Shown here piece by piece: positions 8,045 through 16,195 of a stretch of DNA of 34,256 nt. Below the pieces are notes generated by a model. It made no database searches, had not been told where the DNA came from, and saw only the letters and a list, made by a program, of their open reading frames with translations. Source of the stretch: Streptomyces sp. MBT65 (GTDB lineage Bacteria; Actinomycetota; Actinomycetes; Streptomycetales; Streptomycetaceae); NCBI RefSeq assembly GCF_016612545.1, contig NZ_JAENRY010000077.1, positions 1-34,256 of the forward strand, in the 5' to 3' direction. Every line of letters starts with the position of its first letter. The stretch's first letter is position 1. The translations under genes were made by a program, and so were the position numbers.

Positions 8045-8560
8045 ATGAAGTCGACCACCCGAGGAACCATCGCCGCCGTCATCACGGCCGTGGCGGCCGC
8101 GGCCGGCGCCGCCGCCACCCCCGCCGCCGCGCTCGGCACGGTTCCCGTGCCCGTGCCGCTGGGGGGCGCGGAGAGCGCCCTCGGCATGGAACTCCCCAAG
8201 CTGGGCGGGGAGATCCCGGTGCCCATGCCGGGCTCGCCCGAGGGCCCGCGCTATGTCGAGGGCCGGCTCATCCCGGAGCACGCGCTGCCCCAACTCCCGG
8301 TCCACGGCGGCCTGCCCGGCGTCGGTCTGCGCGCCCCGCTGCCGCACGTCCTCGGCGACGGCTTCGACCACCTCGGCGTCAGTACGCCCGCCTCCGACCT
8401 GCGCACGCTGGCGCCGGGCCTGGGCGTGGACCTCCCGCTGACCCCGCCCAACCCCGACAACTTCGGTCTCCCGGACCTGAAGGCGCCGCAGGTGGGCGTC
8501 CTGGCACCGGTCCTTCAGACCGTGCCCGGGGCGGACCTGGTCACGGGGGCCGGCCTGTAG
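8045..8560 (+). CDS. Secreted Pro/Gly/Leu-rich protein of unknown function
   Basis: This is a 171-residue protein. A Sec signal peptide spans residues 1-29 (MKSTTRGTIAAVITAVAAAA, cleavage near AAA-L). The mature part is short hydrophobic patches broken by prolines: GTVPVPVPLGG, IPVPMPGSPEG, LPQLPVHGGLPGVGL and LTPPNPDNFGLPDL. It has no cysteine and no tryptophan. GAAAGGG lies 12 bases before the ATG. I do not recognise a family. The composition is reminiscent of the second half of the 256-residue secreted protein upstream, and it could be another surface component. Its stop codon overlaps a 14-base direct repeat and is followed by a strong terminator before melC1. Confidence 0.78.
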   Translation: MKSTTRGTIAAVITAVAAAAGAAATPAAALGTVPVPVPLGGAESALGMELPKLGGEIPVPMPGSPEGPRYVEGRLIPEHALPQLPVHGGLPGVGLRAPLPHVLGDGFDHLGVSTPASDLRTLAPGLGVDLPLTPPNPDNFGLPDLKAPQVGVLAPVLQTVPGADLVTGAGL

Positions 8561-8589
8561 GCCGTAGTCACGAACAGGCCGTAGCCACG
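8559..8589 (+). repeat. 14-base direct repeat touching a stop codon
   Basis: AGGCCGTAGTCACG (8559-8572) and AGGCCGTAGCCACG (8576-8589) differ at one base and are offset by 17. The first copy includes the last two bases of the TAG stop. Confidence 0.8.
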
Positions 8590-8596
8590 CGTGGAC

Positions 8597-8626
8597 AAGG
8601 GCCCGGGTCGGGCGACCCGGGCCCTT
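8597..8626 (+). terminator. Perfect 13-bp hairpin upstream of melC1
   Basis: AAGGGCCCGGGTC (8597-8609) and GACCCGGGCCCTT (8614-8626) pair without mismatch around a 4-base loop, followed by TTCC. It separates the secreted-protein gene from the melanin operon. Confidence 0.88.
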
Positions 8627-8714
8627 CCGCATGCCGGGGTGCCGCGGACGGTGACCGGGCGGGGGGTCGGACGGTTAGCCCCTCGAACGAGCCGAACGGA
8701 CGAGGGAGTTGGCC

Positions 8715-9158
8715 ATGAGCGTGAGCGTCGGTGGAGTGTCCGTGGGCCGGGAGCCGGTGAGACCGGGGCCGGTGCGCAGGACGCGGCGGGAGGCGCTGCG
8801 CGGGGTGTTCGGCGCCGCCCTCGCCCTGGCGCTGGTGCCCGTCGTCGCGGCCTCCCGGCCCACCCGCTCCGGCGAGGACCCCGGGGACACCGCCTTCGAC
8901 GAGACGTACCGGGGCCGCCGTATCCGAGGTGTCCTCAAGGACGGCTGGCAGGTGACGGTCGACGGCCGGCCGCTGCATCTCATGCGGCGCGCCGACGGCA
9001 CCTGGCTGAGCATGGTCGACCACTACCGCTCGTATCCCACCGCGCTGGAGGCGACCCGCGCGGCTGTCGACGAGCTGAGCCCCGGCCGTGAACTGCGCGA
9101 GGCGGACGGTCCGACGGAGCAGATGCACATGGGGGGAGACCATGGCGTACACGCGTAA
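8715..9158 (+). CDS. melC1: Tyrosinase copper chaperone MelC1
   Basis: This 147-residue carrier delivers copper to apo-tyrosinase and carries it out of the cell. It has a twin-arginine-type leader, RRTRREALRGVFGAALALAL, followed by the MelC1 domain: FDETYRGRRIRG, WQVTVDGRPLHLMRRADGTW, VDHYRSYPTALEATRAAVDEL and a His/Met-rich end, EQMHMGGDHGVHA. These His/Met residues are the expected copper-handling groups of the family. ATG 8715 is preferred to the in-frame TTG at 8709 because GAGGGAG (8702-8708) is then 6 bases away. The gene overlaps melC2 by 17 bases, consistent with coupled translation of a 1:1 complex. Confidence 0.93.
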   Translation: MSVSVGGVSVGREPVRPGPVRRTRREALRGVFGAALALALVPVVAASRPTRSGEDPGDTAFDETYRGRRIRGVLKDGWQVTVDGRPLHLMRRADGTWLSMVDHYRSYPTALEATRAAVDELSPGRELREADGPTEQMHMGGDHGVHA

Positions 9159-10008
9159 GGACGTCAGCACACTCACGGCCGCCGAGAAGCGGCGGTTCGT
9201 GGCGGCGCTGCTGGAGGTCAAACGGCGGGGCGAGTACGACGAGTTCGTGCGCACCCACATCGAGTTCTTCGTGCCCGACGGGGAGTACGGGCTGCGCTCC
9301 GCGCACATGGCGCCCTCCTTCCTGCCCTGGCACCGGCAGTTCCTGCTGGACCTGGAGCGGGCGCTGCGCAGGGTCGACTCCTCGGTGACGGTGCCCTATT
9401 GGGACTGGACGCGGGACCGCTCCGCGACCGCCCTGCCCTGGACCAAGGATCTGCTCGGCGGCACCGGGCGGCGCTCCGACCACCAGGTGACGACCGGGCC
9501 GTTCGCCTACGCGGCGGGCAAGTGGAAGATCACGGAGAACATCACCGACGAGCCGTACCTCACCCGGGACCTGGGCCGGGCCGGCGCCCCGATCGCGCTG
9601 CCGACGAAGAGCGACCTGGACGGGGCGCTCGCCGATCCCGTCTACGACGTCTCGCCCTGGGACTCGACCTGCCGCACGGGGTTCCGCAACCGGCTCGAAG
9701 GGTGGGGCACCGGGTCCGGCAGCGCGTCCTGGCGCAACCACAACCGGGTCCACAAGTGGGTCGGCGGCGTGATGCTCGGCGGCGCCTCCGTCAACGACCC
9801 CGTCTTCTGGCTCCACCACGCCTTCATCGACCTCCAGTGGACGCGCTGGCAGAACAGGCACCGCGGCGCCCGCTACCTCCCGGCGAGGCCGCCGGGGCCG
9901 GGCGACGACCAGGAGGGGCGGGTCGTGGCACGGCAGGAGCGGATGCCGCCGTGGGACGTGACACCGGAGCGACTGGAGGACGTCAGCAGTATTTATCGCT
10001 ACGGCTGA
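9142..10008 (+). CDS. melC2: Tyrosinase MelC2
   Basis: The 288-residue type-3 dicopper monophenol oxidase hydroxylates tyrosine to DOPA and oxidises it to dopaquinone, the first steps of melanin formation. All six copper ligands are visible by alignment with known Streptomyces tyrosinases: H39 (RTHIEF), H55 (SAHMAPSF) and H64 (PWHRQF) for CuA; H199 and H203 (HNRVHKWVGG) and H225 (FWLHHAFID) for CuB. VPYWDWTRDRS lies between. There is no signal peptide, because export depends on MelC1. The ATG follows GGGGGGAG inside melC1. It is slightly longer than the classical 273-residue enzymes, with extra residues around 121-150 and in the C-terminal part. It looks intact and active. Confidence 0.96.
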   Translation: MAYTRKDVSTLTAAEKRRFVAALLEVKRRGEYDEFVRTHIEFFVPDGEYGLRSAHMAPSFLPWHRQFLLDLERALRRVDSSVTVPYWDWTRDRSATALPWTKDLLGGTGRRSDHQVTTGPFAYAAGKWKITENITDEPYLTRDLGRAGAPIALPTKSDLDGALADPVYDVSPWDSTCRTGFRNRLEGWGTGSGSASWRNHNRVHKWVGGVMLGGASVNDPVFWLHHAFIDLQWTRWQNRHRGARYLPARPPGPGDDQEGRVVARQERMPPWDVTPERLEDVSSIYRYG

Positions 10009-10031
10009 CGCGATGATCCGCTACGGCTGAC
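9997..10031 (+). repeat. 13-base direct repeat across the melC2 stop
   Basis: CGCTACGGCTGAC occurs exactly at 9997-10009 and 10019-10031, offset 22. The first copy carries the last codons and TGA of melC2. The second places a TGA out of frame downstream. Confidence 0.9.
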
Positions 10032-10048
10032 CGGTCGCGGACACGGGG

Positions 10049-10079
10049 AGAGCCCCGGCGCCTGAGGTGCCGGGGCTCT
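10049..10079. terminator. Bidirectional terminator between melC2 and the facing chaplin
   Basis: AGAGCCCCGGC (10049-10059) pairs perfectly with GCCGGGGCTCT (10069-10079), and inner pairs extend the stem to a 3-base loop. It lies between convergent genes, with TT on the plus side. Confidence 0.85.
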
Positions 10080-10110
10080 TCGCGTACGTCCGTCCGCGTG
10101 TGCGGTCGAA

Positions 10111-10413
10111 TCAGTGGCCGTAGCCGTTGTCGCCGTAGCCGCCGGGGCCGGGGTGGCCGCCCTTGCCGTGGTCGCTCACGTTGGCGCAGGTGTTGCCGAA
10201 GGCGGGGTTCAGCAGGCCGATCACGCTGATGGTGTTGCCGCAGACGTTGACCGGGATGTGGACCGGGACCTGCACGACGTTGCCCGACAGGACGCCGGGC
10301 GAACCGACGGCCGCACCCTGCGCGCCCGCGTCCGCCATGGCCAGGCCGGCGCCGCCGAGCGCCACAGCACCCGTGCCGAGGGCGACCACGGCCGCCTTCG
10401 CGATGCGAGACAT
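10111..10413 (-). CDS. chpG: Chaplin with Gly/His/Tyr-rich C-terminal tail
   Basis: The 100-residue secreted chaplin starts at MSRIAKAAVV; AAAGGAG precedes the ATG by 6 bases, so upstream in-frame codons are not needed. A Sec signal peptide covers residues 1-27 (cleavage near AMA-D), then a chaplin domain with C58 and C76 (VLSGNVVQVPVHIPVNVCGN, LLNPAFGNTC). Short chaplins normally end within a few residues of the second cysteine, as the paralogue at 5370 does. This one continues for 24 residues, with SDHGKGGHPGPGG and YGDNGYGH at the end. The tail holds three histidines and two tyrosines among many glycines. The symbol rests on remembered synteny with S. coelicolor chpG-melC. The convergent neighbour is tyrosinase. 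Confidence 0.93.
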   Translation of the reverse strand: MSRIAKAAVVALGTGAVALGGAGLAMADAGAQGAAVGSPGVLSGNVVQVPVHIPVNVCGNTISVIGLLNPAFGNTCANVSDHGKGGHPGPGGYGDNGYGH

Positions 10414-10609
10414 CACGTTCTCCTTTGGTTCGAGGAGTGCGACGGCAGGACGCGCCACCGCACTTCGAGTTCAACGCCGCGGCGCAGGGCTGGTAACGGC
10501 GACAGCGCCGCGATCACCTTTTTGAACTGGACTTCGAGCGCCGGGCGCGGATGTTCGACGGCCGGAAATTCGGTGCCCCCGGCGGGTGGGTGTCCACTAA
10601 TCTCCCGGC

Positions 10610-11149
10610 ATGGCAACCGACCAACTGTTCCGTCTGTTCGCCGAGCAGAACCGGGTGCGCGCCTTCGCGGCGGTCGCCCTGGGCGCGGAGACCTCCGAGC
10701 AGGTCGCCGAGGTGGCGGGCCTGACCCCGAAGGGCACGGCCCTCGCCCTGCTCAAGCTGCGCGAACAGGGCGTGCTGAAGACCATGGACGACGGCGAACT
10801 GCGCGTCGACTACGACCTGTTCAAGAAGCTCGCGCGGCAGGACGAGGAGCCCGTCGACGAGAGCCCGGTCACCGGCGACGAGCACACCGACATGATCCTG
10901 CGCACCTTCGTCCGCAGCGGCCGGCTGGTTCGCCTCCCGGCCCAGTGGGCCCGCAAGCAGGTGGTGCTCCAGTACATCGCCGAGCAGACCTTCACCCCCG
11001 GCGTCGAGTACCCCGAGCGGATCGTCAACGAGAAGCTGCGCGCCTGGTGCGAGGACGGAGAGGTCGACCATGTGACGCTCCGCCGGTACCTGGTGGACCT
11101 GCGCCATCTGGGGCGGGGCGACGGCATCTACCGGCGCATCGAGGCGTGA
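10610..11149 (+). CDS. DUF2087 protein with N-terminal winged-helix segment
   Basis: In this 179-residue protein, residues 1-60 resemble an ArsR-type helix-turn-helix (LFAEQNRVRAFAAVALGA, EQVAEVAGLTPKGTALALLK, LREQGVLKTMDDGELRV). Residues ~95-178 match DUF2087: RLVRLPAQWARKQVVLQYIA, YPERIVNEKLRAWCEDGEVD, HVTLRRYLVDLRHL and GDGIYRRIEA. Family members are presumed transcriptional regulators; their signals are unknown to me. The initiator ATG has no strong ribosome site (CCGG only), so the start is inferred from the domain edge. It is divergent from the tailed chaplin across 196 bases and could act there. It ends one base before the convergent dehydrogenase gene. Confidence 0.85.
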   Translation: MATDQLFRLFAEQNRVRAFAAVALGAETSEQVAEVAGLTPKGTALALLKLREQGVLKTMDDGELRVDYDLFKKLARQDEEPVDESPVTGDEHTDMILRTFVRSGRLVRLPAQWARKQVVLQYIAEQTFTPGVEYPERIVNEKLRAWCEDGEVDHVTLRRYLVDLRHLGRGDGIYRRIEA

Positions 11150-11150
11150 C

Positions 11151-12110
11151 CTACGGCAGCTGTCGTACGGGTGAGCCCGCCAGGTAGGCCTGGATGTTCT
11201 CGACCGCCTGGCCGTAGTACGTCGTGTAGTTGGCGTGCGACACATAGCCGAGGTGCGGGGTCGCGAGCAGGCGGGGTGCCGTGCGGAACGGGTGGTCGGC
11301 GGGGAGGGGTTCGAGGTCGAAGACGTCGAGTCCGGCGCCGGCGACACGGCCCTCGTGGAGGGCGGCGAGCAGGGCGTCCTGGTCGACGATCGCCGCGCGT
11401 GAGGTGTTGACCAGATACGCGGTGGGCTTGAGCAGGGCGAGTTCGGCGGGGCCGAGGAGACCGCGGGTGCGGTCGCCGAGGGCGAGGTGGACCGAGACGA
11501 AGTCGCTGTCCGCGAGCAACTCCTCCTTGGACGCGGCGAGTTGCACGCCGACCTCGGCCGCGCGCTCCTTCGTGAGGTGCGCGCTCCACGCGGTGACGCG
11601 CATGCCGAAGGCCAGCCCGATGGCGGCGACCCGGCTGCCGATCTTGCCGAGGCCGAGCAGTCCGAGGGTACTGCCGTGCAGGTCGGCGCCGACCGTCCGC
11701 TGCCAAGGGCCGCCCGCGCGCAGGGAGTTGCTCTCCTCGACGATGCCGCGGGCCAGGCCCAGCAGCAGGGCCCAGGTCAGTTCGACGGGCGGGGTCGAGG
11801 AGCTGGCCGTACCGCACACGGTGACGCCGTGCGCCTGTGCGGCGGCGTAGTCGATGACCGTGTTGCGCATGCCGGAGGCGATCAGCAGCTTCAGCCGGGG
11901 GAGCCGGGCGAACAGCGAGGCGGGGAAGGGGACGCGCTCGCGCAGGGTGACGACGATGTCGGCGGTGGCGAGGGCGGCGGCCAACTCGCCCTCGCCGTCC
12001 AGGTGTTCACGCAGGCTCACGACCTCCACGGTGTCCTCGACCGGCGACCAGTCGGCGAGTCCGGTCGCGACGTTCTGGTAGTCGTCGAGGACAACACAGC
12101 GCAGGCGCAC
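11151..12110 (-). CDS. D-2-hydroxyacid dehydrogenase, NAD-dependent
   Basis: The 319-residue protein has the two-domain fold of the D-isomer-specific 2-hydroxyacid dehydrogenases (3-phosphoglycerate dehydrogenase and relatives), which reduce 2-keto acids or oxidise 2-hydroxy acids. The NAD site is LGLLGLGKIGSRVAAIGLAF. Catalytic residues fall in NTSRAAIVD (Arg), GAGLDVFDLEPLP (Glu) and TPHLGYVS (His). It lacks the C-terminal ACT or ASB domain of biosynthetic SerA, so the substrate is open. The GTG start has GAAGGA about 11 bases upstream. The APC permease gene ends 34 bases upstream on the same strand, suggesting joint transcription and perhaps a shared substrate. Confidence 0.92.
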   Translation of the reverse strand: MRLRCVVLDDYQNVATGLADWSPVEDTVEVVSLREHLDGEGELAAALATADIVVTLRERVPFPASLFARLPRLKLLIASGMRNTVIDYAAAQAHGVTVCGTASSSTPPVELTWALLLGLARGIVEESNSLRAGGPWQRTVGADLHGSTLGLLGLGKIGSRVAAIGLAFGMRVTAWSAHLTKERAAEVGVQLAASKEELLADSDFVSVHLALGDRTRGLLGPAELALLKPTAYLVNTSRAAIVDQDALLAALHEGRVAGAGLDVFDLEPLPADHPFRTAPRLLATPHLGYVSHANYTTYYGQAVENIQAYLAGSPVRQLP

Positions 12111-12144
12111 GGCGGTTCGGTTCCTTCGGTCGGGTCCGGGAAGG

Positions 12145-13677
12145 TCATTCCTTCGCGAGGGTAATCGCCTTGCGGGTCGGGCGGCCCAGGGCCCAGAAGA
12201 GGACGCCGAGGAGCATGAAGACGGCGAGCGGTACGGCCTCGGTGAGGAGGTACTGCCAGCGCTCGCCGTGGGTCCAGCCGTCCGGGAGGTAGTTGGCGCC
12301 GAACCACTGGTCGCCGGCCCCGGGAGCGATCAGCTGCACGCTCGCGAACAGGATGAGCGCGGTGAGGACCACGCTGATGGTGCGGGGGAAGGGCGCCTTG
12401 TAGGGGCGGGGGACGTCCGGGGCCTTGCGGCGCAGTACCGCGAGGGCCGGGAAGATGCCCAGGTAGCTGATGAGCGTGGTGGAGATGGCGAGGCCGAGGA
12501 CGGCGCCGAAGAGCTTCGCCGCGCTGCCGTGGGTGAGTTGGTGGGCCAGGACCAGGACCAGGGTGGAGACCAGGCCGCTGAGGATGTTGACCCGCACCGG
12601 CGTCCCGAACCGGCTGGAGATGACGCCGAGGAAGCGGGGCGCGGCGCCGTCGTAGCCGGAGACGGCCAGGGCGCGGTCGGAGCCCATGACCCAGGTGACG
12701 CCCGAGGACAGCACCGTGAGGATGAACAGCACCGCCGCGATGTCCCCGAGGACCGTGCCGGCGCCGCTGCTGGTGACCGTGCCGTCGGCGGCCACGTCAC
12801 CGCCGTAGACGGTGAAGACCTGGCGGATCGCGTCGAGGAAGCCGCCGAGGCCGGTGATGGCCTTGACCGGGAGGACGAGCAGGATGCCGAGGATGGGGAG
12901 GGCGTAGAGGAGTACGGAGAGGGCGGCGCTGCGGAAGATCGCGAACGGGACGTCCTTCTGCGCGTCGGTCATCTCGTCGCCGGCCGTGTTGGGCAGTTCG
13001 AAGCCGACGTAGTTGAACATCAGGACGGGCACCAGGCCGACGAAGCCCGCGTACGTCGGGGAGAAGTCGCCGGGGCCGAAGCCGTGCAGGCCGTGCTGGA
13101 TGCCGTAGACGACGACGGTGATGGTGAACAGGCCGAGGAGGACGAAGCGGCTCCAGGCGCCGATGGTGGGGATCCACTTGCCGACGTCGAAGGAGAGGAT
13201 CGCGGCGAGGACGCCCACCCAGATGAAGACGAGGGCGAAGACGTAGAAGGCCGGGGTGCTCAGGTCCTTGCCGTCGTTGAAGAAGGTGGTGAAGGCCGTG
13301 ACGGCGGAGACGGCGAGGGTGCCGCCGAGCCATACCGGGTTGGTGATCCAGTACAGGAAGTTGTTGACGGCGCCCGCGAGGCGGCCGAAGGCCCGGCTGG
13401 TCCAGATGTAGGGGCCGCCCTCCTCGGGGAACGCGGCGCCGAGTTCGGCGGTCAGCAGCGCGGAGGGGATGAAGAACACCGCGGCCAGCACGATGAGCCA
13501 GGTGAACGCCTCGGCGCCGGACGAGGCGACCGTGCCGATGGTGTCGACGCCGACGATCGTGCAGAGGAGGAAGAAGAGGATGTCGAAACGGCCGAAGTGC
13601 TTGCGCAGCTTCTGCCGCTCCGACTGAGCCGATGCCGACGTCCCGGCCGGCTCGGAGGCGATCTGACCAGCGGCCAC
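12145..13677 (-). CDS. APC-superfamily amino-acid permease
   Basis: This integral membrane transporter of 510 residues has about 12 hydrophobic helices. It starts at GTG 13677, where GCAGGAG lies 5 bases away; longer in-frame starts have no such site. The N-terminal cytosolic region, rich in Ala/Ser/Glu, is followed by HFGRFDILFFLLCTIVGVDT and the first helix. The family-typical segment FPEEGGPYIWTSRAFGRLAG follows helix 2. FELPNTAGDEM and WVMGSDRALAVSGYDGAAPR mark the central helices, and YKAPFPRT precedes the last ones. Transport of an amino acid or amine by proton symport or antiport is expected; the substrate is not visible. It is followed by a D-2-hydroxyacid dehydrogenase gene. Confidence 0.92.
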   Translation of the reverse strand: MAAGQIASEPAGTSASAQSERQKLRKHFGRFDILFFLLCTIVGVDTIGTVASSGAEAFTWLIVLAAVFFIPSALLTAELGAAFPEEGGPYIWTSRAFGRLAGAVNNFLYWITNPVWLGGTLAVSAVTAFTTFFNDGKDLSTPAFYVFALVFIWVGVLAAILSFDVGKWIPTIGAWSRFVLLGLFTITVVVYGIQHGLHGFGPGDFSPTYAGFVGLVPVLMFNYVGFELPNTAGDEMTDAQKDVPFAIFRSAALSVLLYALPILGILLVLPVKAITGLGGFLDAIRQVFTVYGGDVAADGTVTSSGAGTVLGDIAAVLFILTVLSSGVTWVMGSDRALAVSGYDGAAPRFLGVISSRFGTPVRVNILSGLVSTLVLVLAHQLTHGSAAKLFGAVLGLAISTTLISYLGIFPALAVLRRKAPDVPRPYKAPFPRTISVVLTALILFASVQLIAPGAGDQWFGANYLPDGWTHGERWQYLLTEAVPLAVFMLLGVLFWALGRPTRKAITLAKE

Positions 13678-13838
13678 GGGGGCTCCTGCGGGGTGGGGAG
13701 GGGCGGGATTCGGCCAATGATCGGGCGCCCTTGTCATTTCCCACAAGCAGTGAGGGGCAATTCTTGACCATTACGTATCCACCCGGACGTACCGGAAACC
13801 GTGCCGAAACGTAGGGGCCGTATTGGTGCGTGCACGCC

Positions 13839-13891
13839 ACCGCGCAAGGCTCTTGCGTGAACTGCCCGTCCACGGGAGAGCCTTGCGCGGT
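13839..13891 (-). terminator. 15-bp perfect inverted repeat after rmlB
   Basis: ACCGCGCAAGGCTCT (13839-13853) and AGAGCCTTGCGCGGT (13877-13891) are perfect complements. The 23-base loop contains its own small stem (CCCGT/ACGGG at 13865-13876). It starts 7 bases beyond the rmlB stop and should end the rml transcript. Confidence 0.82.
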
Positions 13892-13897
13892 CGTCGG

Positions 13898-14908
13898 TCA
13901 GAGCGCGGCCCGTTCCTTCAGCGGCTCCCACCAGGCGCGGTTGTCGCGGTACCACTGCACGGTCTCCGCGAGGCCCTGCTCGAAGGACTTGCGGGGCTCG
14001 TAGCCGAGCTCCTCGCGGATCTTCGTGCAGTCCACCGAGTAGCGGCGGTCGTGGCCCTTGCGGTCGGTGACGTACTCGACGCTCGTCTCCCAGTCGGTGC
14101 CGCAGGCCTCCAGCAGCAGGCCGGTGAGCTCCTTGTTGCTGAGCTCGGTGCCGCCGCCGATGTTGTAGACCTCGCCGGCCCGGCCCTTGGTGCGCACGAG
14201 CTCGATGCCCTGGACGTGGTCGTCGATGTGCAGCCAGTCGCGGACGTTGCCGCCGTCGCCGTACAGCGGGACCTTCCTGCCGTCGAGGAGGTTGGTCACG
14301 AAGAGCGGGATGACCTTCTCGGGGAAGTGGTGGTGCCCGTAGTTGTTCGAGCAGCGGGTGACGCGGACGTCGAGGCCGTGGGTGCGGTGGTACGACAGCG
14401 CGATCAGGTCGCTGGAGGCCTTCGCCGAGGAGTACGGCGAGTTGGGCTGCAGCGGGTGCGTCTCGGGCCAGGAGCCCTCGTCGATGGAGCCGTAGACCTC
14501 GTCGGTGGAGATGTGCACGAAGGTCTTGATGCCCGCGTGGTGCGCGGCGTCGATCAGGGTGTGGGTGCCGACCACGTTGGTGCGCACGAACTCCGCGCCG
14601 CCGTCGATGGAGCGGTCCACATGCGACTCGGCGGCGAAGTGCACCACCTGGTCGTGCTCCGCCAGCAGCTTGCCGACCAGCGCGGGGTCGCAGATGTCGC
14701 CCTGCACGAAGCTGAAGCCGGGGTGCTCGCGCACCGCGTCGAGGTTGGCCGGATTCCCCGCGTACGTCAGCTTGTCCAGGACGGTGATCGCGATGTCACC
14801 GGGGCCCTCGGGGCCGAGCAGCGTACGGACGTAGTGCGAGCCGATGAAACCGGCACCGCCGGTCACCAGGATCCGGGTGGTGGGGGCCGGAGCCGAAGGG
14901 GAGGTCAT
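13898..14908 (-). CDS. rmlB: dTDP-glucose 4,6-dehydratase
   Basis: The 336-residue short-chain dehydrogenase-type enzyme converts dTDP-glucose to dTDP-4-keto-6-deoxyglucose. NAD binding is shown by RILVTGGAGFIGSHYVRTLL. Active-site features are HISTDEVYGSI (Thr-Asp-Glu) and YSSAKASSD (Tyr-x3-Lys), together with NNYGHHHFPEKVIPL and the substrate-binding RDWLHIDDH. Length is normal for RmlB. The ATG overlaps the rmlA stop by ATGA, so the two are coupled. rmlC and rmlD are not adjacent and must lie elsewhere if rhamnose is made. Confidence 0.97.
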   Translation of the reverse strand: MTSPSAPAPTTRILVTGGAGFIGSHYVRTLLGPEGPGDIAITVLDKLTYAGNPANLDAVREHPGFSFVQGDICDPALVGKLLAEHDQVVHFAAESHVDRSIDGGAEFVRTNVVGTHTLIDAAHHAGIKTFVHISTDEVYGSIDEGSWPETHPLQPNSPYSSAKASSDLIALSYHRTHGLDVRVTRCSNNYGHHHFPEKVIPLFVTNLLDGRKVPLYGDGGNVRDWLHIDDHVQGIELVRTKGRAGEVYNIGGGTELSNKELTGLLLEACGTDWETSVEYVTDRKGHDRRYSVDCTKIREELGYEPRKSFEQGLAETVQWYRDNRAWWEPLKERAAL

Positions 14909-15972
14909 GAAGAGATCTGCACCTTGCTGTGGTCGCCGAGGACGAGACGGTGGGCCGCGGGGTTGCGGGGGGCGGGGGTGACCTGGACGTTGCGGCCGAT
15001 GAGGGAGACCTCGACCCGCCGTACGCCGGTGATGGAGGAGTCGCGCAGGACGATGGAGTACTCGACCTCGCTGTCGTCGATCCGGCAGCCCTCGGAGACC
15101 GAGGTGAAGGGGCCGATGTACGAGTCGCTGATCACCGAACCTGGGCCGATGACGGCCGGGCCGACGATGCGCGATCCGCGGACCTCGGCGCCGGCCTCGA
15201 TCCGCACCCGGCCGATGATCTCGCTGGACTCGTCGACGGTGCCCTCGATGCGGGGCTCGAGCGTCTCCAGGACGGAGCGGTTGACCTCCAGCATGTCGGC
15301 GACGTTCCCGGTGTCCTTCCAGTAGCCGGAGATGGTCGTCGAGCGCACGTCCCTGCGCTGGTCGATCAGCCACTGGATGGCGTGGGTGATCTCCAGCTCG
15401 CCGCGCCAGGACGGCTCGATGGAGCGGACGGCCTCGTGGATCGCCGGGGTGAAGAGGTACACGCCCACCAGGGCGAGATCGCTCTTGGGCTCCTTCGGCT
15501 TCTCCTCCAGGCCCTTGACGCGGCCGTTCCCGTCGAGCTCGGCGACACCGAACGACGTCGGGTTGGGCACCTTGGTCAGCAGGATCTGCGCGTCGGGGTG
15601 CTCGGTGCGGAACTCCTCGACGAGGCCGGTGATGCCGCCCACGATGAAGTTGTCGCCGAGGTACATGACGAAGTCGTCGTCACCGAGGAACTCGCTCGCG
15701 ATGAGCACCGCGTGCGCCAGGCCGAGCGGCTTGTCCTGGGTGATGTACGTGACATCGATCCCGAGCTTCGAACCGTCGCCGACGGCTTCCCGGATCTCCT
15801 CGGCGGTGTCGCCGACGATGATCCCGACATCCGTGATCCCGGCGTCGGCGATGGCCTCAAGACCGTAGAACAGCACGGGTTTGTTGGCGACGGGCACCAG
15901 CTGCTTGGCCGATGTGTGGGTTATGGGGCGCAGGCGAGTGCCCGAGCCACCGGAGAGAACGAGAGCCTTCAT
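14905..15972 (-). CDS. rmlA: Glucose-1-phosphate thymidylyltransferase, long form
   Basis: This 355-residue enzyme makes dTDP-glucose from dTTP and glucose-1-phosphate. The nucleotidyltransferase signature GGSGTRLRPITHTSAKQLVP is at the N-terminus, with YLGDNFIVGG and GLEEKPKEPKSDLALVGVY further on. Residues ~245-355 form a left-handed beta-helix-like tail (IEGTVDESSEIIGRVRIEAG, IVGPAVIGPGSVISDSYIG). The enzyme is therefore of the longer StrD type found with antibiotic-sugar genes rather than the ~290-residue RmlA. The start is MKALVLSGG; further upstream in-frame codons lie in the intergenic region. A 223-base divergent region separates it from the GT2 gene. Confidence 0.95.
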   Translation of the reverse strand: MKALVLSGGSGTRLRPITHTSAKQLVPVANKPVLFYGLEAIADAGITDVGIIVGDTAEEIREAVGDGSKLGIDVTYITQDKPLGLAHAVLIASEFLGDDDFVMYLGDNFIVGGITGLVEEFRTEHPDAQILLTKVPNPTSFGVAELDGNGRVKGLEEKPKEPKSDLALVGVYLFTPAIHEAVRSIEPSWRGELEITHAIQWLIDQRRDVRSTTISGYWKDTGNVADMLEVNRSVLETLEPRIEGTVDESSEIIGRVRIEAGAEVRGSRIVGPAVIGPGSVISDSYIGPFTSVSEGCRIDDSEVEYSIVLRDSSITGVRRVEVSLIGRNVQVTPAPRNPAAHRLVLGDHSKVQISS

Positions 15973-16195
15973 GCGCGGCATCCTAACCGGGGCCCTGTCA
16001 AGCGACACTCCGGCCGGGCGGCCACAGTTCGTGAAAACGTCCCTCGTGCTTCGTGATCCGTTCGTATCCTGGTCCGTCACTTGCTGTGACGGGGGCGGGT
16101 CGGCCACCCGCTAGCCTTAATCGAACGTCCACCGAGCGGTGACACACGCCGGGTCCCGACGAATGACTCCCAGTAGCTGAGGCGGAAGAAGACAC

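Noticed and set aside
12268..13767. 499-codon plus-strand open frame rich in Glu/Asp/Gly
   Set aside because: Antisense shadow of the APC permease; no domain and no ribosome site.
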